From contig JABTTQ020001802.1 in NCBI GenBank assembly GCA_016081115.2, forward strand, positions 124,001 to 188,000: 64,000 bases of DNA, in the 5' to 3' direction. The notes below the pieces were generated by a model. The model was not told the DNA's origin. It saw only the letters and a list, made by a program, of their open reading frames with translations, and did not search any database. Positions within the stretch are counted from its first letter, which is position 1; every line of letters begins with the position of its first letter. The stretch comes from Rehmannia glutinosa (taxonomy: Eukaryota > Streptophyta > Magnoliopsida > Lamiales > Orobanchaceae). A program made the position numbers and the translations under genes. Shown in pieces: positions 1 to 10,201 of this stretch.

Positions 1-1256
1 TGTTAACATAACATGGCTTATAGTGGGTTAACTTAATCCCAATTATTATCCAAAGCAGATATATCTGCTCCATGAAAGAAAGAATTAATTACAAAACTAC
101 TCATGAGGTTTAGCTTAATTATGAAAATAGCCAGTTATCTTTCAAAATTACAAATACTTTCTTGACATTTGTTTCTATTTTAAAAATTGCACCTTTAGGA
201 GGGAGGTATATGTTTTTAGATAAATACAAAGCTCAACTGGCTAGATATGCATTTTCTAATAATTGTGAAAAGATGACATCCGCAGGGACAACCACGTGCT
301 TTGTTTGCTTCCCACTGAAACACCAACGACGATTACTTGAATCAAACTCCCATGCACCATCACTAAGAATTAGTATTGAGCGTGAACCAAGATCTAAAAT
401 AATACAGTAACAAACTGAAATCAGAAACTTACAAAGCAAACGACCACACAATCGACTACAAACGACCAGCGAACCGACTGCCACCACACACCGACTGTAA
501 GTACCGACCGCACACCGACTACACACCGACTATATACTAGACAACAGACCAACCAAGTGTTGTATAGAAGCAATTTTAACAAAATCGACTTAATTCTATA
601 ATTTCATCACATTTTCAACTTCAAAACCATTACATGTGCAAAATTGCAAATAATTACATATTACCCAGTCCATAACACAAACTATCTTGGGTATTTGCCT
701 ATTGTTTACAAATGAAAAATGACCAAATTAACCATAAATATTAATAAAAGAATAATAGTAACCACTTTCCATATGTTCAACCTAAAATCTGAAAAGTAGA
801 ACGCAGAACACCTCAGCTCGAAATAAATCAGCTGGAAATGCCCTCAGCTCGAAAGAAATTGCAATAAAAACCCACAAAAATGCCTCTACTTTCTGTCCAA
901 AAACCTCTGCTCGAACTCTGGAGTCAAAAACGCCAGACAAGGGAACAATGACGTCCACCCTGACCAAAAAACACTGGGATTTTTGAGGAAATGGGAGAAT
1001 CGCCAATGAATTGGCTTGAAAATATGAAAAATGTCGTCCACCCTGGTCAACTAGTTTTCATTTGAGGAGGGAACAATGGTTTGTCAAAAAATTAAAATAA
1101 ATTGAGCAAAAGGGTATCCTGGACATTTCATAGGGGTTGAGGGAGTATAATTTAAAGGATTTAGGTTAGGTGGTATTTTTCCAAAATTTTTGTTAAAATG
1201 TGGCATTTTTGCAAATTTACCAAAATTTTGCGGGGAATTTACATAATTTTAAGGAA
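1..1256. other. Unassigned AT-rich intergenic DNA
   Basis: No convincing gene. Short ORFs on both strands have no motif I recognise. Positions about 440-540 hold loose copies of a CACACCGACT motif. Positions about 800-1060 hold imperfect repeats: the word CCTCAGCTCGAAA occurs twice, and GACGTCCACCCTG near 950 recurs as GTCGTCCACCCTG near 1032. This looks like repeat debris rather than unique genic DNA. Confidence 0.5.
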
Positions 1257-1464
1257 CGATGACCATTGTTGTCACAAATAAACAATATTTCGGAAGACTA
1301 AGGCGTTGCTAAAACCCACATAATTTTTTAGTGACGCGAGTTTGTAAACATTTGTGATGGAAGTTTTTAGCAACGACATGTCGTTGCTAAATGTGAATAA
1401 TTGCGACGATAAAACGCCGTCCCTAAAAATGTCGATACAAAAGCCATTTTTTGTTGTATTATAT
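1257..1464. mobile_element. CACTA-like subterminal repeat block (fragment)
   Basis: The segment carries several copies, in both orientations, of a CGTTGCTAAA / TTTAGCAACG word, plus related forms such as TTTTTAGTGACGCG and CGTCCCTAAAA. Dense inverted GTCGCTAAA-type repeats are known from subterminal regions of plant CACTA and some Mutator-like elements. No terminal CACTA or TIR end and no transposase is visible, so the superfamily is an inference. The block is followed directly by the truncated 5' side of Copia element A. Confidence 0.45.
1366..1391. repeat. Perfect 26-bp palindrome
   Basis: The sequence reads the same on both strands: TTTAGCAACGACA followed by its exact complement TGTCGTTGCTAAA, with no spacer. 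It contains two head-to-head copies of the CGTTGCTAAA word of the surrounding block. Confidence 0.9.
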
Positions 1465-1469
1465 TATAA

Positions 1470-1968
1470 TCATTTTCTTGATGATTTCACATGTTCACTT
1501 GGATTTTTCCTATGAAACACAAGTTTGATGCCATAATATTTTCAACAGTTCAATGCCTATGTTGAAAGGCAGCTTAACACTCACATGAAATGCTTGCAAA
1601 GTAATTGGGGTGGTGAATATAGGTCCTTAGCTCCCTTTCTTGCTAAATTAGGCATACAATTTCGCCATCCATGTCCTCATACTCATGCTCAAAATGGGAG
1701 GACCGAGAGAAAAAATCTCCACATTGTTAAAGTTGGTTTGTCCATGCTTGCTCAAGCCTCCTTACCTCTAAAATTCTGGTGGGATGCATTTCACACTGCT
1801 ATTTTTGTTATAAATCGACTTCCTACACCAGTGTTACATTCCATTTCCTCCTATCAAAAGCTTTTTGGCACATCTCCAGATTACATTTTTCTAAAGGTGT
1901 TTGGTTGCACTTATTATCCCTTCTTGAGACCTTATAATTCCCATAAATTTCAGTTTACATCCACTTAG
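1470..1968 (+). pseudogene. Element A: integrase core, broken
   Basis: Copia integrase (rve) C-terminal part. The LDDF segment near 1477-1488 corresponds to the second catalytic Asp of the DD(35)E triad. An in-frame stop lies between this and the ORF starting at 1585. The ORF has WGGEY (the usual GGE motif), HTHAQNGRTERKN (with the catalytic Glu) and the FGCTYYPFLRP motif that follows Copia integrases. It ends at a TAG at 1966-1968 where the family normally continues into FLGYS, which is still readable immediately downstream. Non-functional. Confidence 0.88.
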
Positions 1969-3235
1969 TGTCTTTTCCTTGGATATAGTTTGTCCCATAA
2001 AGGATACATGTGTTTAAGTCCTTCAGGGAGAGTCTATATTTCTCCTATAGTTGAATTTCCTTTTGCTAAATTATTTTCTTCCTCCCATCCAACACCATCA
2101 TCTACTCCTTCTTCTTATGTTCCTTTGTTGCCACTTGTTCCCTCCTCCCCTATTCATGCATCTCTCTCATCATCTCATTTCTCTAGTTTTCCCAATGGTC
2201 TCTCACTTTCTCCCTCCCTACCTCCAACTATAGTTGCTGCTCCTGCACCAATCACTCATTCTTCACCTCTTGGTTTCTCCCCGCCTCAAATTCCCTCTGT
2301 TTCTGGTCATCCCATGATCACAAGATCAAAATCAGGAATTCATAAGCCCAAAGTTTTTCAAATTCACACTTCCAGTCCCTGTTTTACTAAACCTTTTACT
2401 GTACAAGAAGCTTTACTGGATCCTTAATGGAAGGATGTAATGAATGCTGAATATAGTGATGTAATTGCTAATAACACCTCGACTTTAGTTCCTCACACTG
2501 AAGGGATGCATGTAATTACCAACAAATGGATTTTCAGAGTTAAATATAAATCAGATGGAAGTGTTGAAAGGTTCAAAGCCAGATTAGTTGGCACAGGTTT
2601 TGAACAATGGGCTGCGATTGATTTTATTGAAACTTTTAGTCCAATGGTTAAGCATGCACCATCAGGTTAATGTTCACACTTGTAGTTACATCTGGATGGA
2701 AAATTCAACAAATTGACATAAATAACGCTTTTCTTCATGGTGATCTTAATGACATGGTTTATATGTATCAACCTAAGGGGTTTTGAAGCTCCAGATCAGC
2801 CATATGCGGTTTGCAAACTCAATAAAGCACTCTATGGGCTCAAGCAAACTCCACGTGTTTGGTTCAATAAGCTCAAACAGTTCTTGGTCTCAATTGGTTT
2901 CAAGGTTTCCACCTCATATTCCTCCCTGTTTTATCAGAGCTACTCTAGGATGATGTTATTATTGCTGGTATATGTGGATGATATTTTGGTTACTGGTGAA
3001 GATTCAGCCGTTGTTATTCAGGGTATTTAGTTGTTGGGAAACAAATTTGCATTAAAAACTCTTGGGAAAGTGAACTATATTTCTAGGAATAGAAGCGACA
3101 AGAACAAAAACTAGTTTGTACTTGACTCAGAAAAAATACATTCATGAACTTCTCAGCAAAAATAGACTCACAAATTGTAAGGCTACATCCACTTCATTGA
3201 GAAGTTCACTGAAGTTACATCTTTCTGACAGTAAA
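1969..3235 (+). pseudogene. Element A: linker and reverse transcriptase, broken
   Basis: From 1972 the frame reads LFLGYSLSHKGYMC, then a Ser/Pro-rich linker to about 2400 with the PMITRSKSGI motif that usually precedes Copia RT. RT pieces follow: NKWIFRVKYKSDGSVERFKARLVGTGF (about 2520-2610), a stop and frameshift near 2670, then YGLKQTPRVWF near 2833 and the catalytic YVDD at 2971-2982. A further stop follows at 3028-3030. The 3' end of RT continues beyond element B at 25563. Confidence 0.88.
3231..3235. repeat. Target-site duplication of element B, left copy
   Basis: GTAAA immediately before the TG of B's left LTR pairs with GTAAG at 25563-25567 after the CA of its right LTR (4 of 5 identical). 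Confidence 0.8.
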
Positions 3236-4785
3236 TGTAGGTCCCAAGGGGTGTGAGTAAAGTTTAGAACGGGAGGGGGTGGGTTTGAATAAACCTTACC
3301 AACTTTTCGATTTTAGTCCTTTAAAATATTACAGAGTTAAATACACAGCTAAGTCCTCGAGGGACAACTAACATAGTTAACCAGTAGAGTTAGCCACTCA
3401 ACAGACTCGATTGAGCTGTTGATAGAATAACTTAGTTGTTTAGTCTAAACCTTAACTTGGATGTGATGAGATTTTCAGCGGAAGACTTAACACCCTTTAA
3501 TTTGATTTAGTTTGTTTTAAATTCTTGATTTTAGTACTTAGTTACTTATCAGTTGGATAGCAAATTATCAGCAGATATAAAGTGATATGCATAAATAAAA
3601 TGCTGAAATGTAAATGACACAATAATTTTTATAGAGGTTCGAAGATGGGGTAATTCTTCTACTCCTCTCTTCTCCAACTCCTGGAGGAATCCACTAAGTA
3701 ATGATTAGAGTACAGAGTGGTTATCAGTCTAGATACAAGTCTTGATCACACAGCTGACTTGCTCCTTTGGGACTCAGTCTGGAGATGCCTTGGTCACACA
3801 GCTGGCTTCTCGTCCGACTCCGCTACTTCACAGGTATTTGCTTTGCTACTTCATCTCACTTTCTCAAGCTTCTTGGATTTGATCATGAAGCCCTCCAATA
3901 ACTTGAGATTGGTTCGACCTTGAACCTTTCTACAATCCTCCTTGGAAAGTTGACCCATTTTGCTTCTTCAAAAGTTTCCTCTTCAACAGTTTGAAGTTGT
4001 CTTTCCTTCACAGCTTAGTGTTGGATCGATTTCCTTCGAGATTTAGGCTTGAGGATTTTGCTAGAATAACTTGAGAATATTTTTTAGGTTACAATATGAA
4101 TAAAGCTTGTTATCTCAGATATGCAAGGTTCAGGTAACCTTTTCTCAATGTGATTCCTCAGCTTTTTACAGTGAATTTTCAAAAATCTGCCTGTTGAAGA
4201 GATAGGTTGATTTTCAAAAATCACTTGTGTTCATTGGCTTGTCTTGTTGCAGTCCTTGATGTTGACATTTCCTCGTATTAAATGAATGATTAGCTTTTCA
4301 GAATCTGACACAAGGTGCAGTGCTTCCCATTGGTTTATTCCTTTTGCACGCTTTTGGGGCTGAGCACTTTAAGACATGGCGACATGGAAGTATTACTTGT
4401 TTAAGTAATATTCTTGACTTTTGTGCAACGGATTCTTTTCAGTTAACTCCTCTTTGCAGCTGCCTTTTCCCCAGGTGACTTGAGTCTGCTCCAATGATTG
4501 AAAGACTCATCTGTCTCACAACTGACTCTTCTCACAACTGTCTCACAGTCGATACTCCTTCAGTCGAGTTCTTGATATCTCTTCCTTGCCACACTCAGCT
4601 GCTTCACAACGAAATTTTCATTCTAGTCTTCAGTTGACTTCTTGTATTCCCGGGCATAGCTGACTTGACTCAGCTCATACAGCCCTATCTATTACAATAC
4701 AAATTACAAGGAAAATGGGGTGCCAACTTTCTAGTCTAAGTTTTACATGGCATTCATCAAAATCTAAACAATAAATTTTCCAACA
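3236..4785 (-). repeat. Element B: 3' LTR
   Basis: Begins TGTAGGTCCC and ends CCAACA. It is the counterpart of 23993-25562, with many small differences. On the minus strand a polypurine tract precedes it. The TATA box of the partner LTR is changed here (GCTTTTTACAG on the plus strand near 4170). It is inserted in the RT/RNase H region of A. Confidence 0.93.
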
Positions 4786-4812
4786 ATTTCCTCCTTTTTG
4801 ATGATGCCAAAA
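4786..4812 (-). other. Element B: polypurine tract
   Basis: The plus strand reads ATTTCCTCCTTTTTGATGATGCC directly after the LTR end, so the minus strand has GGCATCATC followed by AAAAAGGAGGAAAT abutting the TG of the 3' LTR. This is the expected plus-strand priming site. The GATGATGCC context recurs next to the LTRs of C and, in slightly altered form, of E. Confidence 0.85.
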
Positions 4813-4989
4813 CTTCACAAAATTAAGTAAAATGTAAACAGCACAGATACATAGAGACAATGCAGAAACAAAGAATGTATGTGTTGAATAGATCGTTTTA
4901 TTGATCATATCATTCTTGTTCTTCACACAGCTGTTTACAATGCGTATCAGAGCATATACTATATCTATGCCAAATATAGATTTTTGATT

Positions 4990-6250
4990 AAGTGTACAGA
5001 AGACTTACATACATTTGTATTTACAAAAGTAAAATACATGAAGGGGTTGGCAGCAACACTTCATCGCCTTCGCTGCATCCTTCTTTCTTCTTCAGCTCTG
5101 TCTTCGTCAACTCTCTTTCTTTTCTTTTCTTTTCTTCTTCAGCTGTTTTCTTCTTCTCATAAGCTCTCTTCGCAGCTTCATCTCTTCTTTTTCTTTCTTG
5201 TCTTTCTTGCCACAACTGATCTTGCCTTCTGTTTTCCTCTTCAATCCTTTTACATATTCAGCATTTTTCCTCTCCACCTCCAGATTGGCTATAGCATCAT
5301 ATCCAGCCCACTAGATCCTTCATTTCTTGCCTGGATCTACATATTCAATATTTTTGGGTAGAGGTCTAGGTTTGAAGCCTCTACCTCCGCCACTTCTTCC
5401 TCCTCCTCTGGGCGTATATTGTCTTTCGAGTCTTCTTCTTACCAAAGATCTCACGCCGTCGGCCTTCTTCGCACTGACTTGGACCTTTCTCCCAGTACAA
5501 GTCCCAGGCTTGGGCTATGGACATGTTTTTGAAATATCCTTCGTACTTGAGCGTTTTGAATTCTTCAACAGATCTTGGCTCTTGTCTGTGATCTGGAATG
5601 GCATATGTATCTTTTCCTGCCAGAATGCCTCCGAATTGTTTTAACATCTCTTCAACACGGACATCCGTTCTTTTGTCAAAATCCTCCATCTCTGCTTCAA
5701 CAATTTTTTTCTTATGAGACATGGGCACATCAGAGTGATAGAGCGGCAGAGTTACAAGAAGTTTGCTGATTATGCTGGCTGTGACATGACCTTGCTGAAG
5801 GGTTTCATCAAGCATAAAGGTCACATCCTTTGACCTTCCCCTCTCATGACTTTTCCTTTTTCTTCCTCTTCTCAACTTGTGCATCTTTCTTCTCTACTCC
5901 CATTTTGTCTCCTTCAAACTCTTCGGTATTCCTCTTTCCCCCTTTTTGGCATCATTAAAGGATAAAGGAAACCCTGGAAACATCCCAGCAAGCATGAAGT
6001 CCAGTCGGCTGATGGCTGAATTCTACCTAGAGTCGGCTGCGGCATAGGTTGTACAAAATTCAGAACGGGTGGCCTTCGACTCGGTTGTAACCGTTTCATC
6101 TCGGCCATGAGAAGGCTGAATTTGGCATTCATAGTCTCCTCAAGTCGCATAATTTCTTTTTCTTCGAAACTCTGCAGCTGACTCCATTTTGTTTTGTGAG
6201 AGGCATGCAACCTCTCAATGTACTCCTGCATTCTCTACTGAAGTAACGAA
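4990..6250 (-). pseudogene. Element B: env-like third ORF, C-terminal part
   Basis: Minus-strand pieces in shifted frames. From N to C they hold a helical segment (MQEYIERLHASHKTKW and onwards, 6231 to about 6050), a Lys-rich stretch overlapping a polypurine motif near 5940, the module GYFKNMSIAQAWDLYWEKG near 5480-5540, an Arg-rich stretch, the tail motif YVDPGKK near 5320-5345, and a very Lys/Glu-rich coiled-coil-like end to about 5000. The same modules in the same order occur in E (46300-44990), and the tail is also in C. No signal peptide or membrane segment is visible. Separated from the rest of its ORF by element N. Confidence 0.8.
5934..5956 (-). other. Element B: internal polypurine motif inside coding region
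   Basis: The minus strand reads AATGATGCCAAAAAGGGGG, the Sirevirus-type extra PPT motif, about 1.15 kb before the 3' LTR. It lies within the third ORF, where it encodes an (N/D)DAKKG-like segment. E has the equivalent at 45893-45915. Confidence 0.7.
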
Positions 6251-6255
6251 CTTGC
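6251..6255. repeat. Target-site duplication of element N, left copy
   Basis: CTTGC before the TG of N's 5' LTR pairs with CTTGT at 14664-14668 (4 of 5). Confidence 0.8.
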
Positions 6256-6444
6256 TGTTAGATAAATGTTTTTATCATGATTTTGATGATTATGTTCGTT
6301 TTTGTTCAAATATGTTTTTAAACCAAAACTATGTCCGTAAATGTTGTCTAAATACTTTCGATCAACTTAAAATGTTTTTACTATCTTTCGGAGTATTTCT
6401 TGAAGTTTATTTTCAATAAAACATTGGACAACACATTTGTCTCA

Positions 6445-6740
6445 GCTCGACCGGTCGCCTATAGGGCAACCCGCACTGAGTTAGTCGAGAAACAGAAAAT
6501 GGGACGTAAGAAAAAAGGGCGGGCGACCGGTGTGGTCGGCCGGGTCGTCGGCGGCGACGGCAGCACACCTGCAAGTTGGATTTTTGTTCCAGACTTCTCT
6601 GTTTCGTAAAATCGTCAAGGGCAACCGGTCACAGCTAAGGGCGACCGGTCGCACCCCCCTTTGACCGGTCCCCCTGTGTAAAAATTCGCAGAATTCAATT
6701 TCAATCTTATCTCTGCGCGACCGGTCGAACCCCATGTTTA
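6445..6740. repeat. Element N: CCGG palindrome cluster in U3 (5' LTR)
   Basis: Repeated GACCGGTC / AACCGGTC words (for example near 6450, 6529, 6623, 6646, 6663 and 6718) in an otherwise AT-rich LTR, upstream of the TATA box. CG/CHG-rich palindromes upstream of the promoter are known from Sirevirus LTRs. The counterpart in the 3' LTR (about 13590-13890) has a clearly different arrangement. Confidence 0.75.
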
Positions 6741-6894
6741 TCAGCAAACTATCCGTTGCGTTTTCAGACAACTTTTCCCTATTTTGTGGGATTGATTTCT
6801 AACAGCTATATTGATCATTTTAAATGGTTTCTTTTGCAGCAAATCACTCCCCAAGGAGGAGCCAATGTCTGGAAATGAAAGCCAAGTCCTCTCC

Positions 6895-6902
6895 TATAAA
6901 TA
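6895..6902 (+). promoter_or_regulatory. Element N: TATA box in 5' LTR
   Basis: TATAAATA in the context CTCCTATAAATAGAG, a textbook plant TATA box about 0.64 kb into the LTR. Conserved at 14051-14058 in the other LTR. Transcription would start about 30 bp downstream and run through gag-pol. Confidence 0.8.
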
Positions 6903-7509
6903 GAGTCTTCATTCAATCAACAAGATACAACACACAATATACAAGCAAAGAGCAATTGAGCAAACACTTTCATATATCTTGTTGTATTAGCCTAAGCACT
7001 TTCACTTGCACTTATTTGAGGTCTAGGCTTTCAATTCTTGATTACACTTGTACTCATATTGTATCAATTATTATTGAGTTGTAATCTTGATTTTGGTCAT
7101 CATTCAACACAAGACATCCTTGTGAGTATTCTTGTGGTAAGAATACACTTGGGTGATCTAGGTGATAGGTGTTTGAAGGTTGTGGTAATCTTCAAAGGTG
7201 TTGTAAGAGGGTTGTGGTAATCCTCAAGGTGGTGAAAGAGGGTTGTGGTAATCCTCAAGTTGTTGTATTAATTTTTGGTAAATTAATAAAATCTTTTTTT
7301 CTTTTTAAAATCCATCTAGGAATCTTTGGGGTGGTAGAGGATTAGGCCCTAGGTGGGTTGAACCTCTTTAAATCAACGAGTGTTGTTTATTTTCCACAGT
7401 TACATTTTTGTTATCTACTCGTTGTTTCGAAAAAGAGGGTAATTTGCAAAAAATCGGCATAATCTATTCACCCCCTCTCTAGATTATTGTAGCCACTTGG
7501 ACTTACAAG

Positions 7510-7521
7510 TGGTATCAGAGC
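7510..7521 (+). other. Element N: primer binding site (initiator-Met tRNA)
   Basis: TGGTATCAGAGC, complementary to the 3' end of plant initiator-Met tRNA, two bases (AG) after the 5' LTR end. Confidence 0.92.
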
Positions 7522-7564
7522 CAAACTCTTTGGCTAGCTCGTTCCGAGTAAAGAGGAAAGATCC

Positions 7565-8521
7565 ATGGCTACAAATGATGCTCATCTCACCACCGACGCC
7601 TCCACAAATAAGCCACCACTATTCGACGCCAACAACTACGCATTTTAGAAAGACCGTATGGAGTGCTTCCTACAAGGGTGCGGGTTCGACATTTGGAATG
7701 TGGTCATTGAAGGAGTTGATCAACCAACAAAGAAATCGGAAGATGGCACTTTGGCTCCTAAACCTTTCAAGGAGTTTGATAAAAACGACAAAAAGGCTTT
7801 CTCTCTAAACGGTAAGGCCTTAAATATTTTGCATTGTTCTCTTACCGCCACCGAGTACAATCGCATAAGAGGCATAAGGTCGGCACATGAGGTTTGGGAA
7901 AAATTGGAGACAATCTATGAAGGAACTAAGAAAGTCAAGCAAGCAAGAAAGACCATGCTTGTTAAAGACTTCGAAAACTTTAACATGTATGATGGCGAAA
8001 GCATCTCCAAGATGGTGGAAAGGCTTGACAATATTGTCAATCCTCTTGTGGCCTCGGCAAGGCCATCTCGAAGAAGACAAGGTGACCAAGGTATTGAATG
8101 CACTTCCGGGTCATGGTCCGAAAAAGTAACGGCAATCACGGAGGCACAAAATCTTGAGACACTCAAGTTTGATGAACTTATTGGAAATCTACTCATATAT
8201 GAAGTCTATCTCAAGGAGAGGAAAAATTCCAAACCATCCACAAATCAATCGGGTATGCAAATTATTTCTAAAGGTCTTGCTTCTTCTTCTAATAATGCAT
8301 ACTATGATAATGATGATGATGATGAGGAGACGGCCGCACTTGTTCGAAAATTTGCAAAATTTGTAAATAAAAATAAAGCAAGAAAACCAAGAGATAATGC
8401 TTGCTTTAAATGCGGAAAACCCGGGCACTTCATCGCCGATTGCCCGAAGCTCGATGAAGAGAAAAGGAAGCCTTTCACAAAAAAAGAAGGCTCTAAATGC
8501 GGAAGTCAAAACACGGGATGA
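7565..8521 (+). pseudogene. Element N: gag, N-terminal part with in-frame stop
   Basis: Start chosen at ATG 7565 (MATNDAHLTTDAS), 44 nt after the PBS. The frame meets TAG at 7646-7648, exactly where Copia gag has the conserved Trp of the YxxWKxRM motif (here YAF*KDRM). It then stays open through the UBN2/retrotransposon gag domain (LHCSLTATEYNRI, AHEVWEKLETIYEG) to a CCHC zinc knuckle CFKCGKPGHFIADC at 8402-8443. Gag would form the capsid and bind RNA. The frame ends at 8521; the continuation is in another frame. Confidence 0.9.
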
Positions 8522-9180
8522 ACTACTCGAAACAACCGATGAGGAAGGAGAAACCGAACACGGTCTCATGGCTATAGACGATGAAAACAATGAGGTACAC
8601 TCAAACTCTTCTACTTCCTCCATAGTTGATGACTTGCAATGTGATTTTGATGAATTGCAAATTGAGTTTCAAAATTTAATCGTTAAATACAAAAACTTGA
8701 AAAAGGAGCATAAGGAGATTAAAGTTGAAAAAGAAAAATTATTTACCTCTTATGAATCTCTAGACAAAGCTCATGCTCTTACTCTTACTAGAATTCATTC
8801 TCTTGAAAATGAAAAGGAATTGCTCACAAAAGAGATTGAATGTTTGAAAAATGATATGCATCGTTTCAACATAAGTACGGATAAAGTTACAAAAATTTTA
8901 CATGCACAAAGAGGTGAGCATTCCAAATCGGGACTTGGTTATAAGCCATTTCAAAGTGTTTTTAAGAAAAATAACCAAAGTCCGACTTTTGTACGTGCTA
9001 ATAATTATAATACTCCTACTTGTTTTTATTGTGGCAAAGTTGGACATTATGCTAATAATTGCAAATTGAGAAATAGCTCAAGACATGTTTGGAGACCCAA
9101 AGGTCTCAAGACTAACCCCCATGGACCCCAAAGTTATAGGGTACCTAAAAGAAATTCTTTTGTAGGTAATAGGGGCTATA
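8470..9180 (+). pseudogene. Element N: gag C-terminal extension with second zinc knuckle
   Basis: A different frame from the first gag part. It encodes an acidic segment (ETTDEEGETEHGLMAIDD), a long coiled coil (about 8630-8850, rich in Lys/Glu/Leu) and a second CCHC knuckle CFYCGKVGHYANNC at 9021-9062. Long coiled-coil gags with extra knuckles are usual in the Sirevirus lineage. Frameshifts separate it from both neighbours. Confidence 0.8.
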
Positions 9181-9186
9181 ACCACA

Positions 9187-10158
9187 ATGGAAGATTCAAA
9201 ATGGCTCGTGGACAGCGGATGTTCACGCCATATGACCGGGAGGAGAGAACTTTTTACCAACATCAAACTCCAAGAAGAGGGTATGGTCATGTTCGGCAAT
9301 GGCAAAGGAAAAATTCTTGGAAATGGAGAAATTGGTAACTCTTCTTTCTCTCTTAGTAATGTTCTATTAGTTGAAGGGCTTAAGTTTAATTTGATAAGTG
9401 TTAGCCAACTTTGTGATTCAAAATATGATGTTTCCTTTAATAAAGAAAAATGCCTTATACTTAAAAATGGTGAAATTATTTGTGAAGCAAATAGAAAAGG
9501 CAATCTTTACAAAATTTGTACAAGTGATTTGATTAGTCAAAATGTTTCTTGTTTAGTCGCCAATAATGATTTAACTAGTTTATGGCATAGGCGACTTGGA
9601 CATGTTGGATACAAGAATTTGAGAAATATTTACAAAAACCAACATGTGAAAGGACTACCCAAATTGAATTTTGAAAACCTTGGCTTATGTGACACTTGTC
9701 AAAAGAACAAATTAGTTAAAAGTAGTTTTAAGCTCAAAAATGAAATTTCCACAACCAAACCTCTACAAATGCTTCACCTTGATTTGTATGGGGACATTGG
9801 TACGGCTAGTCTAAGTGGAAAATATTACACTTTTGTTATAGTCGATGATTTTTCGAGATATACTTGGGCTCTTTTTCTTACCAATAAAAACGATGTCGTT
9901 AATGAGTTTGTTAAGTTGTGTAGACTTATTGAGAATGAAAAAGAAGATACTATCAAGTCTATTCGAAGCGATCGAGGTGGGGAATTTGACGGTGAATTTA
10001 GAGTATTTTGTGAAACCAAAGGATATGCTCATAATTTCTCGGCTCCAAGGACACCTCAACAAAATGGAGTAGCCGAACGGAAAAATCGGACATTACAAGA
10101 AATGAGTCGGTCCATGCTCAATGAATTTTCACTTCCAAAGTACTTTTTGAAGCCGTAA
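9187..10158 (+). pseudogene. Element N: protease and integrase
   Basis: Starts in the aspartic protease: WLVDSGCSRHMTG at 9202-9240 with the DSG active site at 9211-9219. Next comes the GAG-pre-integrase zinc motif (LWHRRLGHVGY, then CDTCQKNK), then the integrase core with LDLYGD, the catalytic Asp in VIVDDFSRYTW and the catalytic Glu in RTPQQNGVAERKN. A one-base deletion near 10150 (YFW motif) produces the stop at 10156. A second one-base loss near 10200 returns to the next ORF's frame. Confidence 0.93.
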
Positions 10159-10201
10159 ATACCGCTTGCTATGTCATTAATCGAGTTTATATTCGTCTAA
10201 A

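Larger units (their letters stand above)
1465..3235 (+). mobile_element. Copia element A, first part (5'-truncated, interrupted by B)
   Basis: Degenerate Ty1/copia pol. It starts abruptly inside the integrase core; gag, protease and the 5' LTR are absent. Order is integrase, linker, reverse transcriptase, as in Copia. It stops at 3235, where the LTR of element B begins, and resumes at 25563. Left of the insertion the frame reads LSDSK; right of it, after one copy of the duplicated target, it reads KPFDHP and continues into the usual RT C-terminus. A is therefore the oldest layer of the nest. Confidence 0.9.
6256..7507 (+). repeat. Element N: 5' LTR
   Basis: TGTTAGATAAATG at the start and ACTTACA at the end. 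U3 contains a GC-rich block (about 6445-6760) with repeated GACCGGTC palindromes; a TATA box follows at 6895. Downstream there are short repeats of GTGGTAATCCTCAA and AGAGGGTTGTGG near 7195-7260. It matches 13402-14663. Confidence 0.95.

Noticed and set aside
233..526. Minus-strand ORF with LSDGAWEFDSSN, reminiscent of the RNase H-like domain of plant LINEs
   Set aside because: Only a few residues fit; the rest of the frame has no matching motifs and the N-terminal half is a translated repeat. Not called.
5021..5361. Hydrophobic Phe/Ser-rich plus-strand ORF that looks like a membrane protein
   Set aside because: It is the complement of the Lys/Glu-rich tail of B's third ORF; the same artefact appears at 32188-32580 and 44985-45335.
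6838..7084. 86-codon ORF present in both LTRs of N (also at 13980-14240)
   Set aside because: It spans the TATA box and leader of the LTR, so it cannot be a normal transcript ORF there; duplicated only because LTRs are repeats.
8189..8623. Minus-strand 144-codon ORF opposite gag of N
   Set aside because: Shadow of the coding strand; composition mirrors gag codons and no motif is present.
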